A stretch of 64,000 nt of DNA from Basidiobolus meristosporus CBS 931.73 (GCA_002104905.1 MCFE01000163.1:83986-147985); one strand, 5' to 3'; shown: positions 1-11,680, numbered from the stretch's first letter. A program made the numbers and translations. The notes: a model not told the origin generated them from the sequence alone.

Positions 1-1268
1 AAGAAATAGCTCAAATTATTATACCAGTGAGGGTACAAACTTAGCCTATGCCTATTCAGTCCATATTGATGAGCCCCAGACTATAAAAGAGGTCCTAAAT
101 AGCCCTCAGACAAAGTTTTTGAGATCTGTCATGACTTAGGAAGATCAGGCCCTGATGGAAAATCAAAATTGGAACTTGGTCAAACTACCAACCAACCAGA
201 AATCAATTTGATGCAGATGGGTCTTCAAGACAAAAAATAAGGCTAATGGTACAACTGAAAAACACAAAGCAAGACTTGTGGCCCAAGGATACTCTCAGAC
301 AAAAAGGACTTGACTATACTGAGGCCTTTGCACTGGTAGCCAAGTTTAATACCATCAGATTGCTAGTGGCTATTGCAGCCAAATACAAGCTTTTTGTACT
401 TCAAATGGTTGTAAAACTGCATTTTTAGATGGAGAGCTTGATGAGGATATGTATATGGAGCAGCCTGATGGGTTTGCTCACTAAGATAACCCCCATTTGG
501 TTTGCAAGCTTAACACATCTACATGTGGTCTCAAACAATCACCAAGAGCCTAGAATTGTAAGATAGATTCTTATTTGGAATCTTTAAGTTTCAAAGGAGT
601 AATCCTATATTGTAGTATATACTATAAGCCATATAGAGCAGATCTAGCTCTACTAGCTCTATATGTGATTGATCTTATTATAGCTGCCAGTAACTTAGTA
701 ATATTGCAAGAGACTAAATCCAGCTTATCCAAAGAATTCAAGATGTCTGATCTAGGAGAACTCAGTTATTACCTAGGAATAAAGTTCTTCATAAACAGAA
801 GTACCCAGACTATCATCCTAAGCCAATCCAAGTATATTCAAGTTATACTAAAGTAGTACCAAATGGCATAATGTAAACCAGCTGCTACCCCAGTGTATAC
901 AAACCTTAGCTTGCTGAAAGCTCAACCAAATCAAGAGGGCTTGGTGCTGTCTGAAAGCCTGCACTTTCCTTATCAATCTATGGTTGGCAGTCTGGTGTAT
1001 ATAGTGCTTGGAATATGTCAAGATATCCTGTATTCAGTGGGAGTTGTCAGCCAGTATAATGAGAACTATGGATCTGATCCTATTGCAGCAGTTAAGTGGA
1101 TTTTTAGATATCTGTAAGGAACTACTGATATCTGCTTAAGATACACTTATTAGAACTCAGAGCATTTACAAAATTAGGGAAAAGTCCAACTTTTCATGCT
1201 AGAACTATACACATAGATACCAGACTTCATTTTGTATGTGAAGCTACATAGAATAACCAAGTTAGCTT
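1..1268 (+). mobile_element. Ty1/copia element 1, truncated pol remnant
   Basis: Degenerate 3' half of a copia polyprotein, cut by the window edge. It aligns by eye with the complete element at 5796-10590, starting at the position matching about 8475 and running through reverse transcriptase into the region beyond RNase H. The RT frame is broken by many stops. The catalytic YVDD reads YVID near 660-672, so the copy is dead. About 275 bp covering most of RNase H are missing near 1160. The 3' end fuses directly to a gag fragment at about 1269 within short homology (GCAYTAG), an order that does not occur in an intact element. Confidence 0.85.
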
Positions 1269-1496
1269 TAGCATTAGTAGACACCTACCAGTCATGCTCA
1301 GCTGCCAAGAACATGTATCTTGGACAAGATTTCCTTGCTAAGAAGATGCTGCCAGGGGGAGAAATGAAAAATGCAATCAACAGAACTACCCTGCTGATGG
1401 ATGAGATGGCATCTATGGACATACCAGCCACTGTTGAGGATGTGATAGTAACCATCCTGAAAAGACTGAGAGATGAGTTTCAGGACCATCTATGTT
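1269..1496 (+). mobile_element. Displaced copia gag fragment (direct orientation)
   Basis: The sequence matches gag of the complete copia element (about 6465-6665), with peptides such as TYQSCSAAKNMYL and INRTTLLMDEM. It lies downstream of RT/RNase H sequence, so it is a rearranged piece. It ends where the DNA-transposon remnant begins. Confidence 0.8.
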
Positions 1497-2340
1497 ACCA
1501 CTGTAGAGTCATCTCTCTTTATTCACTTACCCACTACTACCTTGGGTATTCCACATATAGTGTGAATCAAAAAAATAAGTTATGTTCACATCTGTCCTCA
1601 GTATTTTCCAACTTTTGCTGGATGTCCTCCATGTACCAATTCATCACATCCATGACAGACTTGAAGGTAATATTCTTGATGAGATTGGAAAATGGTAGTA
1701 CCTGCAACTTGACTTGTCTCACTATCTCCCCATACATCCACTCCATAGGAAACTCCCAAAAGGCAAAGCAAGGCCCAATATTTTCCCAACAACAAGCAGA
1801 TGCAGCAGAGAATGGATACAGCAGCAGAAGAGATCAGCACAATCAGCTTTATGTCTGTAGTACAGCCACTCATATTGTATCACAAATTTGTTGCATAAAA
1901 GCTGTAGATATGTCAAGTTGGCATCAGTTATCTGCCTCTGAACATATGTTCCTACAAATTCACCATATGACTCTCAATGCTTCCAGTGTATTCTTGGTAG
2001 AAATTGCTTCAGAAGGCCACTGGAATAAATATAAATCCAGTTCATCCAGTCCCTTAATTTGCATTATTGTATATGCTTATGACTATTAAGTGGAGTTTGT
2101 GAAAAGTACTTTGGGTAGCAGATACTCTGCAGTATCTGGCCAATTGTTTCAAATTTCTCCAGTATCTGTGGTAATGGAAATTACTTTATTACTACTCAAA
2201 AAACTTTCATGATGCCTACAGTGAAATTTTGGACCATTAACAGGCACACACCAAGGTTGCAGCACCTCTTCAAGAGCAGTGCTCAGAAATATTTTACTGG
2301 AATATTGTAAGGACTTATTGCAAAGACTGATGGGTGAAGT

Positions 2341-3587
2341 GTTGTGTTGTATTATGTATAGTTTGGGCATGTTCTACAATGTAGAGGCTAATCAAAACTA
2401 TACAACAACTTGCAGTATGCTAATACTGAAATAGTTTACTGGGAGTTTGATATACCAATTGAAGATATAACTTTCACTAATATCCTCAATCCTAGGCTTA
2501 AAATATACTAAAGGCAGTGTTTCTTACTTCTACAGCAGTGTTCTGACCTACTGTTGACTAATGGGCTTATTTACTTTTACAGTAACTTTTCCTTATTTGG
2601 AAGTCACTTTCCTTTCTGACAAAATATATCTTGATATGGAAATTCTGAACTCCCCTTTAACCTAGAGGGGTGTGGTGCAGAAGTCTCCAAAGGGGTATTT
2701 AGACCTAAAGGGGTGACTAAAGGGGCTTCTTTAAAGTAAAGGGGTGTCTTAAAGGGGTCTCTAAATGGTTCTTTCAGACTAAAGGGGTGCCTAAAGGGGC
2801 TTCTTTAAAGTAAAGGGGTTTCTTAAAGGGGTCTCTAAGTGGTTCTTTCAGACTAACAGGGTGTCTAAAGGGGTGTCTTTAGAGTAAAGGGGCTTCTTAG
2901 AGGGGACTTTTCCACCAGAAAAGTTGTGGTTTTCTTGTAGAACTTTGATTGGATTCTTGCAAGCTTTGCAGTCTCTTTACTGATGTACTACCAATCAAAG
3001 TCAGAATACTCAACAGTGCAAGTGATCCAGGGGAAGTTATATAACTTTTAAGCTTGTAACCATAGTGTGGAACTTCTGGAAAGAGAGGCTCTCTTCTATT
3101 ATTCAGCTGGGGAAGTCATATATAAGAAAATTCTGCAGAATCAAAGTGCTTGGGCAATTGCACAAACAATACATGTGATACAAAGCTAAAATCTTGCAAT
3201 GGCACAGATCAGACATAGGCACAGTACCTGTGAGCATATCATGTGATTTGACTGGCTGGCTCAAAAGTACATGCAATTGAAGTCACCATAGCAATCCTAG
3301 TAATAGAGGCCTAGTATATATGATAATTGCACTCTTTTGGTCATACTCAATAAGTACTGCTTCAAATGAGCTGTAATTTGAAACACGTGTTGGCTACTGC
3401 ATGTTCTGTATGACATAATATTCTTGGGTGGATTGCTTGTCAGGGTCTGGAGCATTTGTTCTTCAAGATTGTATACTCTTGATCTTTCACTTGTGTGTTA
3501 CAATAGCAAAAAGCAAAATAAAGAAATGAGTGGAATATTGGGTTTGAGATATTGTAGTAATAGAATGCTTTCCATTACCGCAGAAGG
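2341..3587. other. Unclassified insertion in transposon copy 1
   Basis: Copy 2 is continuous at the equivalent point (about 15495-15505), while copy 1 carries about 1.25 kb of unrelated sequence here. Flanks read GAAGTG on the left and GAAGGG on the right, compatible with a short target duplication, though the exact ends are uncertain. There is no convincing ORF and no terminal inverted repeats were recognised. It contains a G-run tandem array at 2707-2928. Confidence 0.45.
2707..2928 (+). repeat. 74-bp G-run tandem array
   Basis: Three consecutive units start at 2707, 2781 and 2855 (period 74 bp). Each is built from the motif TAAAGGGG repeated four or more times with CT-rich spacers. The third unit is the most diverged. 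The regular GGGG tracts on the plus strand have G-quadruplex potential. No coding capacity. Confidence 0.85.
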
Positions 3588-4161
3588 GCTAGACTTAGCA
3601 GTGCCAGCTGAAGACTAGGATATATGGGAACCAGTGAATGAACAATGGCATAATGCCAAAGGGTTCCTGCCAAGTCATGGAAAAAGGGTGTTACAGCAGA
3701 ATTACCTACTGAATGGCATATTTAATGGAGTCACTTGTAGAGTGCAAGGTTGGGCTTAATGCTAGTGTTGGGTATAGGGACTTACATAGGTTAGTACAGC
3801 TGGCAAAAAAGAAAATAAAGTTGAGCTATAACTGAGGTTTCAATGGAAATAAGCCAACTTGTATGCATGAAAAGTAAGTGCATTGGTTGAGTCAGAAAGT
3901 AAGGAGTGTGAAAGCAAGGTAATAACCAATCAGAGTACACAATCATAGGAGGTGATCTGGTGTCTGGGATCAAAAAGTGAGAAATCAACAGAGAACCAAT
4001 CAAAAGCCATGTGTCTAGTGCTTTGACAAAATATTCTGACCAAGTGTTTTGTGAAATCTGGGATGCAATTTTTTTAATGGACTTTGCACAGTGTCCTAAT
4101 GGGACCAATACCTCTTAGGCACAGAATATCTATTTGTGGCAGCCTTTTGATATGGTTGTTA

Positions 4162-4435
4162 CAATTTTTTTTCATGGGAGTACCTCCTCTGTTGGTAAGC
4201 ATTGCTTATTAAGGCATGTTATTCTTCCTTCTGATTGGTACTTGATTCTCTTACTTCTTCATCCAGGAGCCTTCAACATACAAAACTTTAGGTTAAATCT
4301 TCATTTCCAAGCTCTAGGGCTGATACAAGGCCCTGAAACTTGTCTGTTAGGCTATTCAGGATGGTAATTATGACATCTTCATTAATAGTTGGTATGCACA
4401 CAGATTCCATCTAATCAACCACCAGGGCAATTCCC
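4162..4435 (-). mobile_element. Displaced copia gag fragment (inverted orientation)
   Basis: The reverse complement aligns with gag of copia element 2 from about 6560 to 6835, upstream of the zinc knuckle. It directly abuts the right boundary of transposon copy 1. With the direct-orientation gag piece at 1269-1496, copy 1 is therefore flanked by inverted gag fragments. Confidence 0.75.
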
Positions 4436-4884
4436 TATGAAAAATAACTTGGTCCTGTAGGTGGATCGAATCCAAATCAGTCATCAGGATCCTGCTTGGA
4501 GACCATCATACTATCAGCAGCTAGGAGTTAGTGGCCCTCTTCATGATTTTTTGACAGGATCACAACAGTGTCTGGCTAATTTTACTGCCAAATAAAGTTA
4601 AAAACCTGACAGGGTTTCATTGGTGCTTAAGCAAGAATTGCATTGCATTGTTGTGGTCTTAATGCGCTCTGTAACTATTTTAAATGAATCTAATTGGCCT
4701 GTACATCTAGGTGCTATATATGGCAAAAAAATTGACGGTGTTTTGATAGCCTCATTGCAAGTCATCATTGGCATTATCAGGGCAGTATTGTGCCCTACAG
4801 CTAGTTCTGTACAATGCTACCATACCAACTTACCAAGTGGTATTTCCTTTTTCTACCTCCCCTTGTGCAACTCATATATTGCAC
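4436..4884. other. Unassigned AT-rich spacer
   Basis: No ORF, RNA or recognisable repeat could be supported here. It separates the inverted gag fragment from transposon copy 2. Confidence 0.5.
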
Positions 4885-4909
4885 TTTAGAATCACCCCTC
4901 TTTATTTGC

Positions 4910-5790
4910 TTACCCACTACTGCCTTGGGTATTCCACATATAGCTCAAATCAAAAAATAGTATTGCCTCTTGCTTACTAACCTCTACAAATGTGCACACC
5001 TGCCACAATTGAAATACCTCTATCACCTCAACTTTACGGCTTTTCAGTGTGATACCTGCAAAGTTGCCATATACCTTGTACTGCTGGTAACATGTACATC
5101 TTGCAAAGAAATGCTTGGTTGCCACTTCTTCTGCCATGAATACCTCCTGAATATCCCCAAAGAGCTTTTTGGTATTTAGCCAATATATTCCTTCACCCTG
5201 CTGGATTCTAGTCCCCCTTATAGGTGCACTCTGGCTCTTGTTTGCATGAATTCTGTATTGAATAGTGTAGAAGTTGGCTTGTTACCAAGTGAAGCCCAGC
5301 ATACTTTGGTAGAGCTTTCCTGATAAAAATTAGTTGCTTGTTTCACACAACCCAACTTTGCATTACTTAACTAACTACCCACACATTGGGGCTGCTAGCT
5401 TCTCAATTGCATAGGCATAGGTGTCTCCATGTGTACATCTGTCCTCAGTATTTCCCAACTGTTCCTGGCTGTCCTCCATGTACCAATTTATCATATCTAT
5501 CACAAACTTGAAAGTAATATTCTTGATGAGATTGGGATATGGTAGTACCTGCAACTGGACTTGTCTTCCAATTGCTCCACACATTTGCTCCATAGGAAAC
5601 TCCCAAAGGTGAAGCAAGGCCTAATATTCTCCACACACCAAGCAAGGTGGAGTAAAGAATAGATACAGTGGCAACAGAAATCTACATGTTCAGCTGTATG
5701 CTTGTTGTATAACCACTCAAATCCTGTTAGTAACTTTGTGCACAACAGCTGCAGATGTGTCAAGTTGGCATTAGTAACCTGCTGCTGGAT
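4910..5790 (-). pseudogene. Transposase C-terminal region of copy 2
   Basis: Several short minus-strand frames must be combined here (5617-5375, 5645-5445, 5763-5500, 5137-4910). The longest contains LWEFPMEQMCGAIGRQ and a following hydrophilic stretch. Frame changes and stops show the gene is dead. It continues on the other side of the copia insertion at 10591. Confidence 0.5.
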
Positions 5791-5795
5791 GAATA
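5791..5795. repeat. Target-site duplication GAATA, left copy
   Basis: GAATA directly precedes the 5' LTR and recurs directly after the 3' LTR (10591-10595). Five base pairs is the usual copia duplication size. Confidence 0.9.
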
Positions 5796-6145
5796 TGTTG
5801 TAAAGTTTGTATTTCCACCTAAATATTCACCTAACTTAGTCACTTAGATCATCACCTTCAAATCCTAGAGAATACTGATCAAATTCCTTGTTGGGATTTA
5901 CTGAGAATATTTTCACCAAAATACCAGGTGTCCAGAACATGAAAATTCTCAAAGTTGCCCAAACAGCCCCAAATGTTGCACACATGCTCTTGGGATGTTT
6001 CTTAGCCTATTCTACATGTTTGTAATGCCAAGGCCATGCAAAAGTATGAAATACTACTTTTACATTCAATAAATCATTAAGTCAAAACCACATATTCTAC
6101 TTGTTCTCTAAAATCATTTCCAATATCTCCAAGACTCTTACAACA
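5796..6145 (+). repeat. 5' LTR of copia 2
   Basis: 350 bp, from TGTTGTAAAG to TCTTACAACA. It contains a perfect-arm stem (ATGTAAAAGTA type, with one change here) around the TATA-like sequence, and AATAAATC downstream as a likely polyadenylation signal. Confidence 0.93.
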
Positions 6146-6157
6146 GGTTATGAGCCC
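6146..6157 (+). other. Primer-binding site, half-tRNA initiator-Met type
   Basis: GGTTATGAGCCC follows the 5' LTR directly. Its complement GGGCTCATAACC fits the anticodon stem-loop of initiator tRNA-Met (loop CUCAUAA). This matches the cleaved half-tRNA priming known for Drosophila copia. The same sequence follows the LTR of copia 3 (57616). That the site is used is inferred. Confidence 0.7.
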
Positions 6158-6176
6158 CACACTGTTACTCTCTGCA

Positions 6177-6976
6177 ATGTCTACTACTGCTATTACTGGA
6201 ATTTTTCCTCTGCTGAAAAGTTGGATGGATCTAACTACCAAGTGTGGAAGGTGAAGATGAAGATGCTGCTACAAGAAAGAGGCCTCTGGGACATTGTCAT
6301 GCAAGAAGAATGCGCTCCTAAAAACGTGGGAGAGGAAGCCTTAAAGTACCAGAAGAAAGAACAAAGTGCCTTTAACTGCATTTGCCTTAATGTTAAGGAC
6401 AAATTGCTAATTCAGTGCTCAAGAGCAAGAACAGCAAAGAATGCCTGGAAGGCACTAGAAGACACCTACCAGTCATGTTCAGCTGCTAAGAATATGTATC
6501 TGAGATGTAAATTCCTTACTACAAAGATGCTGCCATGAGAAGAAATGAAAAATCTAATTAACAGAATTACCCTGCTGGTAGATGAAATTGAATCTGTGGG
6601 TGTACCAACTACTGATGTGGATGTGATAGTTACCATCCTGAATAGCTTGACAGACAAGTTTCAGGGCCTTGTATCAGCCCCAGAGTCCAGAATTGGAGAT
6701 TTGACCTTGCATTATGTATATGGAAAGCTCCTGGATGAAGAAATAAGGAAATCAAGTACCAATAAGAAGGACAAAGAAAAAGTTTTAATAAGCAATGATA
6801 ACCAACAATGGAGGTACCCAAGACCCTACAAAGGCAACAGCAATCTGTTTTGCAACTACTGCAAAAGGAAAGGACACACATCAGACTGGTGCTTCAAAAA
6901 GAAAGATAGTCTGCAGAAAAGCCTGAATGTGAATATGCTGCAACAACTGAAGATAGACTATTCATATCTGCACTAA
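6177..6976 (+). pseudogene. gag: copia gag (capsid/nucleocapsid)
   Basis: The gag frame starts at ATG 6177 but shifts by one base near 6190 (copia 3 keeps the open frame there). It continues with peptides such as KLDGSNYQVWKVKMKMLL, typical of the UBN2/gag family of copia elements. An in-frame stop lies at 6536-6538. The C-terminal part holds a nucleocapsid zinc knuckle, CNYCKRKGHTSDWC (CX2CX4HX4C), at about 6855-6896. Three disruptions mean no full gag can be made. Confidence 0.85.
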
Positions 6977-6978
6977 AA

Positions 6979-8300
6979 ATGACCACAAACAAGGATTCTC
7001 AGACGTGGTATATTGACTCTGGAGCATCTCAACACTTCACACACCAAAAAGAACTTTTACCCAATATCAAGAAATTCCAATTAAGAATGTTTTCATGGGT
7101 GACAATAGAGCACTTGATGCAGTGGGAGAAGGAACTATCCAAGTAAACCCAAGAAGCAGTGAAGGAAGCCATACACTGACCTTTAAAGAAGTACTCTATG
7201 TACCAGAAAAAGCCAAGAGCTTACTATCTGAAAGCAAGGCCACTGCAGAGGGACTTAGTTTTAGCTTTGACAATTCTGGATGCAAGATTGCTGATCAAAA
7301 TGGTGCCAATATTGCTTTGGGTACCAGAGATCAGAATCTATACAAGTTGACTTATATTCCATCATATTTGGAAGCCAATATAGGTAACTTAATTGAAGAG
7401 ACACCAATGCTTTGGCACAGGAGATTTGGGCACATCAATTTTGATTATATGTGCAAAATGATCAAAGATCAGGTATTTTTGGAATAAAAGCTGATCCCCC
7501 AGCTGATTTGGATCACTGTGAGGCCTGCATATATGGGAAACAAGCCAGACAACCATTCAAGAGCTCTGAGTTGATCAAAACTAAGAAAAAATTAGATCTA
7601 ATTCACGCAGATCTGTGCGGTCTTATGCAAAATTTATCCTTAGATGGGATGAAATATTTTATCACCTTTATTGATGATTATACAAGATACATATGGGTCT
7701 CCTTCATGGAGAGAAAGGAAGAAGCTCTGTCTAAGCTCAGCAAGCTCAAAGCCATAGTTGAGAGAGAAACTGGTGAAAAAATCAAGAAAATATGCTCTGA
7801 CAATGGTGGAGAATATACCTCAAAACTCTTCATCCACTTCTGCAAAATTCATGGGATAAAGCAAGAGACTACTGTACCATACTCCCCACAGCAAAATGGA
7901 GTAGCAGAATGTGCTAACAGAGCAATAATTGATATGGCAAGATCCATGATCCATGATCAAAAATTATCCTATGATTTTTGTGCAGAATTACTTGCCACTG
8001 CTGTATATCTTAAAAGTAAGAGTTAATACACAATACCTTGTGGTTCTACTCCATTTGAAACATAGTATGGATACAGACCAAGTGCAGAACATCTAAGAAT
8101 ATTTGGGTGTACAGCATATGCCAAGAAACTGCCCGGAAATCAGTCAAAACTTGAGCCAAAAAGTGTAAAATGCATATTTTTGGGCTACTGCAATGAGAGT
8201 AAAGAATACAGACTGTACAATACCAAAGCAAAGAAGCTAATCAAGTCCAGGGATGTTTTGTTTAATGAAAATTCAAAATGTTCACAAAAATGACATCAGA
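6979..8300 (+). pseudogene. pol: copia protease-integrase region
   Basis: The protease active-site peptide YIDSGASQHFTHQK is at about 7008-7050. The GAG-pre-integrase zinc region follows (WHRRFGHINFDYMCKMI near 7411, then CEACIYGKQARQPF near 7519). The integrase core has HADLCG at about 7603, SDNGGEY at about 7796 and QQNGVAE at about 7888, giving the D-D-E triad. The frame shifts near 7060 and 7450-7484 and stops at 8024-8026. Confidence 0.88.
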
Positions 8301-8324
8301 TGATGACAAAAACTGATATCAAGT

Positions 8325-10195
8325 TTGCAAATTGTCAGGATTGAATCAGAGCAAAACAATGATAATTTTTTCACTCCAGCGGACACTACAGCCATGGTTC
8401 AGCCAGAATCAGTGTGCCAGAATATCCCAGAAGTGATCATTCCAGTATCAAATGCCCAGAGATCCAATTGGACAAGAAACAGCTCAAATTACTATATCAA
8501 TAAGGATACAAACTTAGCGTATGCCTATTCAGTCCATATTTATGAACCCCAGACTGTAAAAGAGGTTTGCAATAGCCCTCAGATCAAGTTTTGGAGATCT
8601 GCTATGACTGAGGAATATCAAGCCCTGATGGAAAATCAAACTTGGGACTTAGTCAAATTACCAATCAGCCAAAAATCAATTGGATGCAGAGGGGTCTTCA
8701 AGATAAAATGCAAGGCTGATGGTAAAATTGAAAGATACAAAGCAAGACTTGTGGCCAAAGGATACTCTCAAACAAAGGACTTGACTATACTGAGACCTTT
8801 GCACCGATAGCCAAGTTTAATTCCATCAGATCAATATTGGCTATTGCAGCCAAATATAAGTTTTTTGTTTATCAAATGGATGTAAAACTGCATTTTTAGA
8901 TGGAGAGCTTGATGAGGATATGTACATGGAGCAGCCTGATAGGTTTGCTCACTAAGATAACCCCCATTTGGTCTGCAAGCTTAAGAAACCACTAAATGGC
9001 CTCAAACAATCACCAAGAGCCTGGAATTGCAAAATAGATTCTTATTTGGAATCTTTGAGTTTCAAAAGAAGTAATGCTGACTATAGTATAAACTATAAGC
9101 CAGATAGAGCAAATCCAGTTCTATTAGCTCTATATGTGGATGATCGTATTATAGCCGCCAATAACCTAGAAACATTGGAAGAGACTAAATCCAGCATATC
9201 TAAGGAGTTCAAGATGACCAATCTAGGAGAACTCAGTTACTACTTAGGGATTAAGTTCTCCATCAACAGAAGTACCCAGACTATCACCCTAAGCCAGTCC
9301 AAGTATATTCAAGATATACTAAAGAAGTACCAAATGGAAGACTGTCAACCGGCAGCTACCCCAATGGAAACAAACCTTAACTTGGTTAAAACTCAACCAA
9401 ATCAAGAGAGCTTGGTGCCATCTGAAAGCCCTGACTTTCCTTATCAATCTATGGCTGCAATTCTGATGTATATCATGCTTGGATCACATCTGGATGTCTC
9501 ATATTCAGTGGGGGTTGTCAGCCAACATTATCAGAACTATGGATCTGATCATATTGCAGCAGTTAAGTAGATTTTTAGATATCTAAAAGGAACTGCTGAT
9601 ATCTGCTTAAGATAAACATAAAAGGACTCAGAACAGGATCTTGTGGGATACTCTGATGCAGATTGGGGACAAAATTTGGAACACAGAAGATCCACCACAG
9701 GATACACCTTACTTTACTGTAAAGGAGCAATTTCATGGAATTCAAGAAAGCAATCAACTGTAGCTCTTTCTACCACAGAGGCAGAGTATATGGCAGCCTG
9801 TGAAGCTACAAAGGAAGCAATGTAGCTAAGAAAACTTCTTACAGATTTAGGCCTTTGTCAAAAAACGCCTATTACTTTATTTCAAGATAATCAAGGATGT
9901 AGACAATTAGGTAGAAATCCAACTTTTCATCCTAGAACCAAGCACATAGATATTAGACATCATTTCATACATGAAGCTTTAGAGAATAACCTGACTAGCT
10001 TAGTTTACTGTCCTACAGATCAAATGATTGCTGACATATTTACCAAACCATCAGCTAGAGACAAGTTTGAATATCTTATTTTGTATGTGAAGCTACATAC
10101 AATAACCAAGTTAGCTTAGTCTGCTGTCCTTCAGATGAAATGATTGCAGACATATTTACCAAACCATTAGCTAGAGACACAACTGAATATCTTAG
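8325..10195 (+). pseudogene. pol: copia reverse transcriptase-RNase H region
   Basis: The RT fingers begin with the conserved lysine-rich segment (YKARLVAKGYSQT) near 8735. After frame breaks at about 8780-8960, the palm contains YVDD at 9133-9144 and the YYLGIKFSINRST segment. RNase H shows SDADWG, HRRSTTGYTLL and TTEAEYMAACEA at 9646-9810. The catalytic aspartates are present, but stops at 8806, 9568 and 9823 split the frame. Downstream, about 117 bp of the RNase H tail are duplicated in tandem (about 9961-10077 and 10078-10195). Confidence 0.88.
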
Positions 10196-10227
10196 GTCAA
10201 AATTAGGACCAGTCAGTATGAGCATTT

Positions 10228-10240
10228 AGCTGAGTGGGAG
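10228..10240 (+). other. Polypurine tract of copia 2
   Basis: The purine-rich AGCTGAGTGGGAG lies immediately 5' of the 3' LTR, where plus-strand DNA synthesis is primed in LTR elements. Assigned by position. Confidence 0.6.
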
Positions 10241-10590
10241 TGTTGTAAGGATTTGTAATTCCACCTAAATATTCACCTAACTTAGTCACTTAGATCATTA
10301 CCTTCAAATCCTAGAGAATACTGACCAAATTCCATGTTGGGATTTACTGAAAATATCTTCACCAAAATACCAGGTATCCAGAACATGAAAATTCTCAAAG
10401 TTGCCCAAACAGCCCCAAATGTTGCACACATGCTCTTGGGATCTTTCTTAGCCAATTCTACATGTTTGTAATGCCAAGACCATGTAAAAGTATAAATACT
10501 ACTTTTACATGCAATAACTCATTAAGTCAAAACCACATAATCTACTTGTTCTCCCAAATCACTTCCAATTTCTCCAAGACTCTTACAGCA
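10241..10590 (+). repeat. 3' LTR of copia 2
   Basis: 350 bp, from TGTTGTAAGG to TCTTACAGCA. The internal stem (10482-10510) has perfect 11-nt arms ATGTAAAAGTA/TACTTTTACAT around the loop TAAATAC, which includes a TATA-like box. Confidence 0.93.
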
Positions 10591-10595
10591 GAATA
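10591..10595. repeat. Target-site duplication GAATA, right copy
   Basis: Matches the left copy at 5791-5795. Confidence 0.9.
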
Positions 10596-11680
10596 TTCCT
10601 ACAATGCTCACATATGTCTCCCAGTGCTTCCAATGTACTCTTGGTAGGAATGGCTTTAGAATGTCACTTAAATAAATACATATTCAGTTTATCCAGTCTT
10701 TGCATTTGTATTGTTGCATGTGTATGAATATTGATCAAAGCCCATGAGAAGTACTTAGGGTAGCAGATACTCTGTAATATCTTGCCAATTCTTTCAAATT
10801 TTCCAATATCTCAAAGGGCTCATTTAGCTTGAAATGCCCTATGTACATCTTAGTCATCAGTATAGGGATATTGTTGAAAAGCAAATGCAATGCTCCCGGT
10901 GGAAAGATTTTGCTTCAACAGATACCCTCTATCTTAAGTATTTCAGGTTTCCAATTGATTCTATATTCTGGCCAATGGCTTATAGCTTGCCAACTTTGCT
11001 GCAATTGCATGCGGACCTCTGTATGTTCACTCTATGGGAAGACAATGTACTTAGTGTTGGTGCTTGGGTAACAATAATGTGTGTGAGTTATGAAGTAAAT
11101 CCCCTGGATCTCACACACTCAATAGCAATACCATCCATTGCGCCCAGAAAAGCCTGCTATCTTGCTGATGGCTCAGGTATCTCCAATGCAGATAATAATA
11201 TATGCTTTGACATGATAGCCATTTGCTGTTATCCTTCTGGAAAGCATACAAAAATCATCCAGCAATAGATACAGGTAGCTATCCAGGTTGGACAGTGATT
11301 TAGGCCAAGATACCAGTGAGACTACCATCAGATTTTGGCTCTGATCCAGTAAGATGAGTGACAGATTCAGGTTGATGAGAATCAGTGGGCAGCAGGATTT
11401 GCTGGTAGAGTACTTGTTTGTTGAGAATCCATCAAGTACAAAAGTAAAGGCATGATCATACATACCTTCAAAGTAGCCCTTACCTCTTAGCTGTTTGTAA
11501 TGTTGTCATCAAATATATTGTATATGCTTGTGCTTAATTGATAATGAGTGTGGTACTTTATAGCTTTGCAATATTTGTTGGACTGTATGAGCTACTTTAA
11601 ATGGGGTATTACCAGAATATATCTGGCATGTTAATAATGTTTCCCTCAATGGTGGTTGATTTTGGACCATTTGGACACAT

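Larger units (their letters stand above)
1497..4166 (-). mobile_element. Internally deleted copy of the Tnp2/CACTA-like transposon (copy 1)
   Basis: This segment is colinear with parts of the larger copy at about 4885-16010. Positions 1497-2170 match the 3' part of its transposase region (4890-5790 plus 10591-10820). Positions 2190-2345 and 3588-4166 match its far side (15362-15620 and 15660-16010). The intervening 4.5 kb is absent, so copy 1 looks like a deletion derivative. It lacks about 450 bp present at 4960-5424 and carries an extra block at 2341-3587. The stretch at 1960-1985 is an uninterrupted version of the site where copia 2 inserted in copy 2. No intact ORF remains. Confidence 0.6.
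5796..10590 (+). mobile_element. Complete Ty1/copia retrotransposon (copia 2)
   Basis: A 4,795-bp element with two 350-bp LTRs, TG...CA ends, primer-binding site, gag with CCHC knuckle, protease, integrase, reverse transcriptase, RNase H and a purine tract, flanked by GAATA duplications. The order protease-integrase-RT-RNase H defines Ty1/copia. The polyprotein is split by frameshifts and stops (for example near 6190, 6536, 7450, 8025, 8806 and 9568), so it is not autonomous. The LTRs differ at roughly 20 positions plus two 1-nt indels, about 6 percent, showing an old insertion. It sits inside DNA-transposon copy 2. Confidence 0.95.
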
